From NCBI GenBank assembly GCA_945876755.1, contig CAMCPM010000010.1:1-64000 (forward strand): a stretch of 64,000 bases of DNA, given 5' to 3'. The position numbers and the translations under genes are program-made. Source of the DNA: an uncultured Clostridia bacterium. Lineage in GTDB: Bacteria; Bacillota; Clostridia; Oscillospirales; Ruminococcaceae. The notes beneath the pieces are model-generated. The model did no database searches. It had not been told where the DNA came from and was given only the letters and a program-made list of their open reading frames with translations. Position 1 is the first letter of the stretch; each line of letters opens with the position of its first letter. Below are positions 61,301 to 64,000 of this stretch, one piece after another.

Positions 61301-61670
61301 TGTCAAGTCCGCTGTCAACAAAAGCAGACGACTTCGCCTGACGGTTGTAAAAGCAAAGTCCCTCTCTTGCGATAAGTTCCTTTAGGGTACGGAACATCAG
61401 CACATTTTTTACCGTATCATCGGCATATCTGCCCTTTAAGCCGCCATGCTTAATAAAAATATCCCTTGCAGTTCTTGCAAAGGAAAGCACGTTCACACGG
61501 TTGAAAAGCTCCATGCCAAGACGCTCGTAAAGAGCGCGGTCGAACTCAAATGAAAACTGGTCAGGAATTATGACAAGAACGTCCTTATCCGCTTTTACTG
61601 CGGATTCTATACGGTTCATCATCTCATAGGTTTTTCCGCAGCCTGCGCCGCCTGTTATCAGATCAAGCAT
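58350..61670 (-). CDS. addB: ATP-dependent helicase/nuclease subunit B
   Basis: 1106 aa. Walker A in MLDLITGGAGCGKTYEMMNR; the helicase-like domains have diverged, as usual in AddB. The C-terminal iron-sulfur nuclease is complete: first Cys in FEDYRKCPFMYYCEKGLHIY, nuclease FEGTVDRVDLYRKDGTAYIR and IDYKSGTKDF, and the last three ligands in FLPCSYCDYRSICGNYPPS. With addA it forms the Firmicutes counterpart of RecBCD. Begins six bases after the mpg stop. Confidence 0.96.
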   Translation of the reverse strand: MLDLITGGAGCGKTYEMMNRIESAVKADKDVLVIIPDQFSFEFDRALYERLGMELFNRVNVLSFARTARDIFIKHGGLKGRYADDTVKNVLMFRTLKELIAREGLCFYNRQAKSSAFVDSGLDIVKELTLSGITAEQLAACTDGLDESVRDKVSDIALIYSEYGKMLSESGYKDGEGDIAEAARRASKNGYFCGKTVFIDAFKSFTADEHAFLKAVITQSESVTICLATADRKPVNYSIFETVNRTISKLMQTAADYNIPVKNDMLTEQKRFRAPELAFFSENVLRYVREKFNGKCSAVKVYRAADGYDEGDFVCSEIRRLVMEEGYRYNDIAVLARQKESYSSVMESAFERYDIPFYTDENHTAAHKALFIFVKSALALAADKNASSEDWLRYMKTGMLGLDESEIAAAESYCYKWNVDGKMWREPFVYDDVRYGAEQVRQCVAEPIFKFGSTCENADGKTICAALLTLFDDVGLFENLCAMYDNCTTEDAAALAAVREVKQLWELLCGLLETLNRVLADTKLSLADFAEIFSSAVSKLKLSSPPQTLDCVQFMAAHTARLAEPKVIFAVGVNEGIFPYAAKPEGLFSDRDRLALENAGITLSGGVKDKLAEERFVAYSVLSGASEKLYMSYAMSDVSGKPLYSSVIIAQTAEMFGAESVTDFNGRGLLSFCTTAGAAYYQYVRCYKRSDTESASLFAALDEIPEYSERLAYLKAVENSVGHSLSAETGKKLFGSTVSMSASRFEDYRKCPFMYYCEKGLHIYPPEKIELDSPSRGNAIHYCLCGILREKSKQEFVNMSRAEITAQVKKHLDEYYKSDAVGGDYGKTRRYKAAFSRLSDTLTDILQRLSEELAQSGFVPEEFEYTLKRDGDEPPLKLVTPGGITVYFEGTVDRVDLYRKDGTAYIRVIDYKSGTKDFRYEDLLYGVNMQMLLYLFALTDLNHKGRFRDAVPSGVLYMPAKDAAAGLGRSDDEAALNGVLNDTYKMKGAVLLDDEVITAMEADCGGRFIPVKRSSSGYYAYSKLITAEQLENLRRYSYKLLEETADNLVRGKIEAVPLMDGGGFLPCSYCDYRSICGNYPPSKVREYAPDSAEQIKEIMNGGAENV

Positions 61671-61676
61671 AGCATT

Positions 61677-62210
61677 TTACCTCTTCCCGTTACGTTTAAT
61701 ATCAGCAAACCGCCACGGAATATCCCTGTATTCAGGCGTTGCATAGTTGATTCCTACTCTCGGCAAAGTCTCGATTTCGGGACAGTAACCGTCGTACTCT
61801 ATCCTTATTCTCGGATTTCCGCAAATCGGCTCACCGTTGAAGCTTTTGTCGATTCCAAGCCTTTTGGTAAGCTTGGCAGGACCGTCATAAACCTCGCAGG
61901 CACGAAAAAGCACACCCTGAGGCTGATTCTCCTCACCTGTGATAACATTCATCAGCCAGTGCATTCCGTAGCAAAGATAAACATAAATTATCCCGGATTT
62001 TCCGTACAGCAGCTCCGTCCTCGGAGTACGTCCCTTGCAGGCGTGACAAGCAGTATCCTCCTCACCCCGATACGCCTCGGTCTCGGTAATTCGCAGAGCA
62101 ATTTCAGAACCGTCCTCAAACGTGCGGACGATAAGCTTTCCAACTAAATCGGGAGCGACTTCAAGGCAGTCACGGTGAAAAAATTTTTCTGTAAGAACTG
62201 TATTTTTCAT
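61677..62210 (-). CDS. mpg: 3-methyladenine DNA glycosylase (AAG/Mpg family)
   Basis: 177 aa. Removes alkylated purines. Motifs: LGKLIVRTFEDGSEIALRIT-type core LVGKLIVRTF, ITETEAYRGEEDTACHACKG, GKSGIIYVYLCYGMHWLMNV, GVLFRACEV, GPAKLTKRLGI. Slightly shorter than the human enzyme but normal for bacteria. Located upstream of addAB, forming a DNA-repair cluster, and overlapping the GNAT gene by 41 bases. Confidence 0.93.
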   Translation of the reverse strand: MKNTVLTEKFFHRDCLEVAPDLVGKLIVRTFEDGSEIALRITETEAYRGEEDTACHACKGRTPRTELLYGKSGIIYVYLCYGMHWLMNVITGEENQPQGVLFRACEVYDGPAKLTKRLGIDKSFNGEPICGNPRIRIEYDGYCPEIETLPRVGINYATPEYRDIPWRFADIKRNGKR

Positions 62211-62643
62211 TAATAATATCTCCGTTTTCCCACTTCATAAAAATTTCATTTTCACAAGTATCAAGGTCAAGCTGTTCTCTTACTTCGGTAAAATTCTCTC
62301 GTTGGTAAAATTCAACTGCCCTGACGTTTTTTCTGTAAACGCACAAAGTAAGCTTTGGATATAAAGCCTTTACATGATCGAGAAGAGCTTTTCCCACACC
62401 TTGCGAACGGTACTCGCCGTCAACGAAAATCCCCTCTATGTGTCTGTTTTTTACGCCTACAAAACCGATAACTTTTCCGTCACGTTCAAAGACGTAAACC
62501 TCTGCCTCCGGAATTGCCTTTGCGGCAAAAGCAAAGCGCTCCTGCCAGTAATCGGGATTTATGAAGCTGTGTGTTTCAAGATTTGAAGCAAGCCATATTT
62601 CCATGACTGTTTGCAGATCCTGTTCCGTAAATTTTCTTATCAT
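62170..62643 (-). CDS. GNAT-family acetyltransferase
   Basis: 157 aa. Acetyl-CoA binding in IEGIFVDGEYRSQGVGKALL, followed by LCVYRKNVRAVEFYQRENFT. The N-terminus (MIRKFTEQDLQTVMEIWLAS) and THSFINPDYWQERFAFAAKA are typical of the YjaB-like group. Substrate unknown. The last 41 bases overlap mpg; residues from about EKYSSYRKIFSP onward therefore lie in the overlap, and mpg translation may be coupled. Confidence 0.85.
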   Translation of the reverse strand: MIRKFTEQDLQTVMEIWLASNLETHSFINPDYWQERFAFAAKAIPEAEVYVFERDGKVIGFVGVKNRHIEGIFVDGEYRSQGVGKALLDHVKALYPKLTLCVYRKNVRAVEFYQRENFTEVREQLDLDTCENEIFMKWENGDIINEKYSSYRKIFSP

Positions 62644-62710
62644 TACTTTATCTCCGTAATATTACATATTATATTAAATTATAACACAAAACATTTTTTT
62701 TGTAAATATA

Positions 62711-62747
62711 AAAAGCGCAGATACCGAAATACAGTATCTGCGCTTTT
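62711..62747 (-). terminator. Terminator of the GGDEF gene
   Basis: AAAAGCGCAGATAC, loop CGAAATACA, GTATCTGCGCTTTT: a 14-base perfect stem, 16 bases downstream of the GGDEF gene end. It works for minus-strand transcripts. Confidence 0.85.
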
Positions 62748-62762
62748 GCGCTCGTATTTTCT

Positions 62763-64000
62763 TTAAAGCAAATGGCTGATGTCGTTCACATAGCCGTTAT
62801 CAGGTATCTGCTCCTGCGTCTCCTGCACAGGCTCCGCAGCCTGCTTCTGAGGCGATTTCGCATACGCATATGCAGATTTGCCGTGTTTTTTGATATTGTA
62901 CATTGCTTCGTCCGCAGCAGCAATAACCTCTTCAGTAGTTTTGCCGCTCTCACGCAGGAACGCAATACCTATCGAACAATGAACATTAAGCTTAAGTCCG
63001 GTAGATTCCGACGTAAAGCCCTTTCCGAGGATGTCAATAATTTCCTGAGCAATTTTACCCGAATCTCCGTAAAGCGTAAGGTTTGTAAGACAAGCCACAA
63101 ATTCGTCGCCGCCAAAACGTCCGGCAAAGCCGTGTTCAAAGCATATCTCTTTAAGGGTATCCGCAACAAATTTAAGAACCTCATCGCCGCAGGCATGTCC
63201 GTATTCGTCATTAAAGAACTTGAAATCGTCCAAATCAATAAAAAGCATTGCATCAAGAGTTTTCTTCATAGATGAATTTTCGATCTCGGCAGCAAGACTC
63301 TTGAGGAAGGTTTCTCTATTATAAAGCTGAGTAAGTGCATCATAGCTTGCACGCTGGAGCAGATGCATTTCGCTCTTCTTTTCCTTGTCGATATCCATGA
63401 TAACGCCGACGATCTTTGTCGGAACCTCGTCACGGTTAAAGAACTTGGTAGCTTTTATCATTATCCATACAAAGTCGCCGTAAATGCTCTTTACACGGTA
63501 TTCTCCCTGCATGAAATTTGCAGGACCCAGAATACGTTCAAGGTCATTCATATAGCGCTCTTTGTCATCCTTATGTACACGTATCTTGTAGAAAAAGCTT
63601 TCTTTCATGCTGTCGTCCTTCGGGCGGTAGCTGAATTTCTTGTTAAAGTTTTTGGAAACAAACACTGTACCCTTTTTAAAGCTTATCTCAAATACGATAT
63701 TATTAGTAATTTCAACAATAGTCCGATAACGCTGTTCACTTTCAAAAACGTCATCAAACATTGCATTGAACGCATTTCCTATAGCACGGAACTCATCATT
63801 GCTTTTTATATCAAACCTGGCGTTCATATCGCCCTTCTGTTTTTTCTGGAAGACTTTCATTATCTCGCCTATCGGCTTTGTAAAGTAATAAACAAACAAA
63901 ACCGTTCCTATACAGGAAATAATAAGCACGATAGTAGAAATATTCCTCATAGCTCCGCTGACCTTTTCAGCCTCGCTTTTAAGGCTGTACTTGTCTGAAA
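62763..64000 (-). CDS. Membrane diguanylate cyclase (HAMP-PAS-GGDEF), 5' end outside window
   Basis: The frame stays open to the right edge (SDKYSLKSEAEKVSGAMRNI), so the tracked ATG at 63950 is internal and the N-terminal sensor is cut off. Visible: a membrane helix (ISTIVLIISCIGTVLFVYYF), HAMP (TKPIGEIMKVFQKKQKGDMN), PAS (VEITNNIVFEISFKKGTVFV, EYRVKSIYGDFVWIMIKATK) and GGDEF with intact GRFGGDEFVACLTN and SIGIAFLRESGKTTEEVIA. It makes cyclic di-GMP in response to a signal sensed outside. No RxxD inhibitory site is evident just before the GGDEF motif. The Gln/Glu-rich tail is unusual. Confidence 0.93.
   Translation of the reverse strand, partial: SDKYSLKSEAEKVSGAMRNISTIVLIISCIGTVLFVYYFTKPIGEIMKVFQKKQKGDMNARFDIKSNDEFRAIGNAFNAMFDDVFESEQRYRTIVEITNNIVFEISFKKGTVFVSKNFNKKFSYRPKDDSMKESFFYKIRVHKDDKERYMNDLERILGPANFMQGEYRVKSIYGDFVWIMIKATKFFNRDEVPTKIVGVIMDIDKEKKSEMHLLQRASYDALTQLYNRETFLKSLAAEIENSSMKKTLDAMLFIDLDDFKFFNDEYGHACGDEVLKFVADTLKEICFEHGFAGRFGGDEFVACLTNLTLYGDSGKIAQEIIDILGKGFTSESTGLKLNVHCSIGIAFLRESGKTTEEVIAAADEAMYNIKKHGKSAYAYAKSPQKQAAEPVQETQEQIPDNGYVNDISHLL

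Overview
The window looks like the chromosome of a Gram-positive, gut or rumen-type Clostridia, most probably a Ruminococcus or close relative (Oscillospiraceae). Supporting signs are secreted plant-polysaccharide hydrolases (GH5 with a bacterial Ig-like domain, GH44, GH2), strong AGGAGG-type ribosome binding sites, TTGACA/TATAAT promoters, S-box and FMN riboswitches, an L20-type infC leader, AddAB instead of RecBCD, and clostridial mobile-element proteins (TnpW/TnpX-type). This is recognition by eye; no database search was run.

Layout. (1) About 1-4.3 kb is an AT-rich, decaying integrative element: the N-terminus of an integrase, a Cro/cI-type repressor, a small HTH protein, an excisionase, a broken P4-type primase, phage-like small genes and a sigma-region-4/ArpU-like regulator, ending at the C-terminal scrap of a second tyrosine recombinase. 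(2) 4.3-10.6 kb is a carbohydrate locus: AraC regulator plus GH2 on the minus strand, and a membrane-anchored GH44 endoglucanase on the plus strand. (3) 10.6-14.4 kb is a Tn4451-type mobilizable element remnant: a coiled-coil gene broken by two TAG codons, a hairpin cluster, a tandem array of palindromes, an XRE regulator, tnpW and a large serine recombinase. It abuts another integrase scrap at the 3' end of tRNA-Pro(GGG). Regions 1-3 together read as a layered genomic island next to tRNA-Pro.

(4) 14.6-27.9 kb holds accessory surface and competence-type genes (transglutaminase-like protein, triple helix-hairpin-helix protein, S1-domain protein) mixed with housekeeping genes (rarA, glyA, a diacylglycerol-kinase-like gene, metK under a SAM riboswitch, ribU under an FMN riboswitch, efp, rpsU) and a secreted GH5 cellulase. 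(5) 28-64 kb is a dense, almost entirely minus-strand core: leuS; rsfS-yqeK-nadD-yhbY; tsaD-rimI-dus; polA; rdgB-ftsY; smc, a radical-SAM gene, rnc and plsX; trmFO-topA-dprA; an rRNA/tRNA methyltransferase; rplT-rpmI-infC with its leader; addA-addB; mpg; a GNAT gene; and the 3' part of a GGDEF protein running off the right edge. In transcription order on the minus strand these clusters combine translation, DNA repair/replication and protein-export genes, many overlapping by 1-17 bases.

The most unusual points are the array of different perfect palindromes with a shared GCTTGCG tail (11.2-11.4 kb), the coiled-coil gene with two amber codons, an FtsY whose acidic region follows rather than precedes the NG domain, a membrane-anchored excisionase-type HTH protein predicted to face outward, and a probable AUA start on infC.
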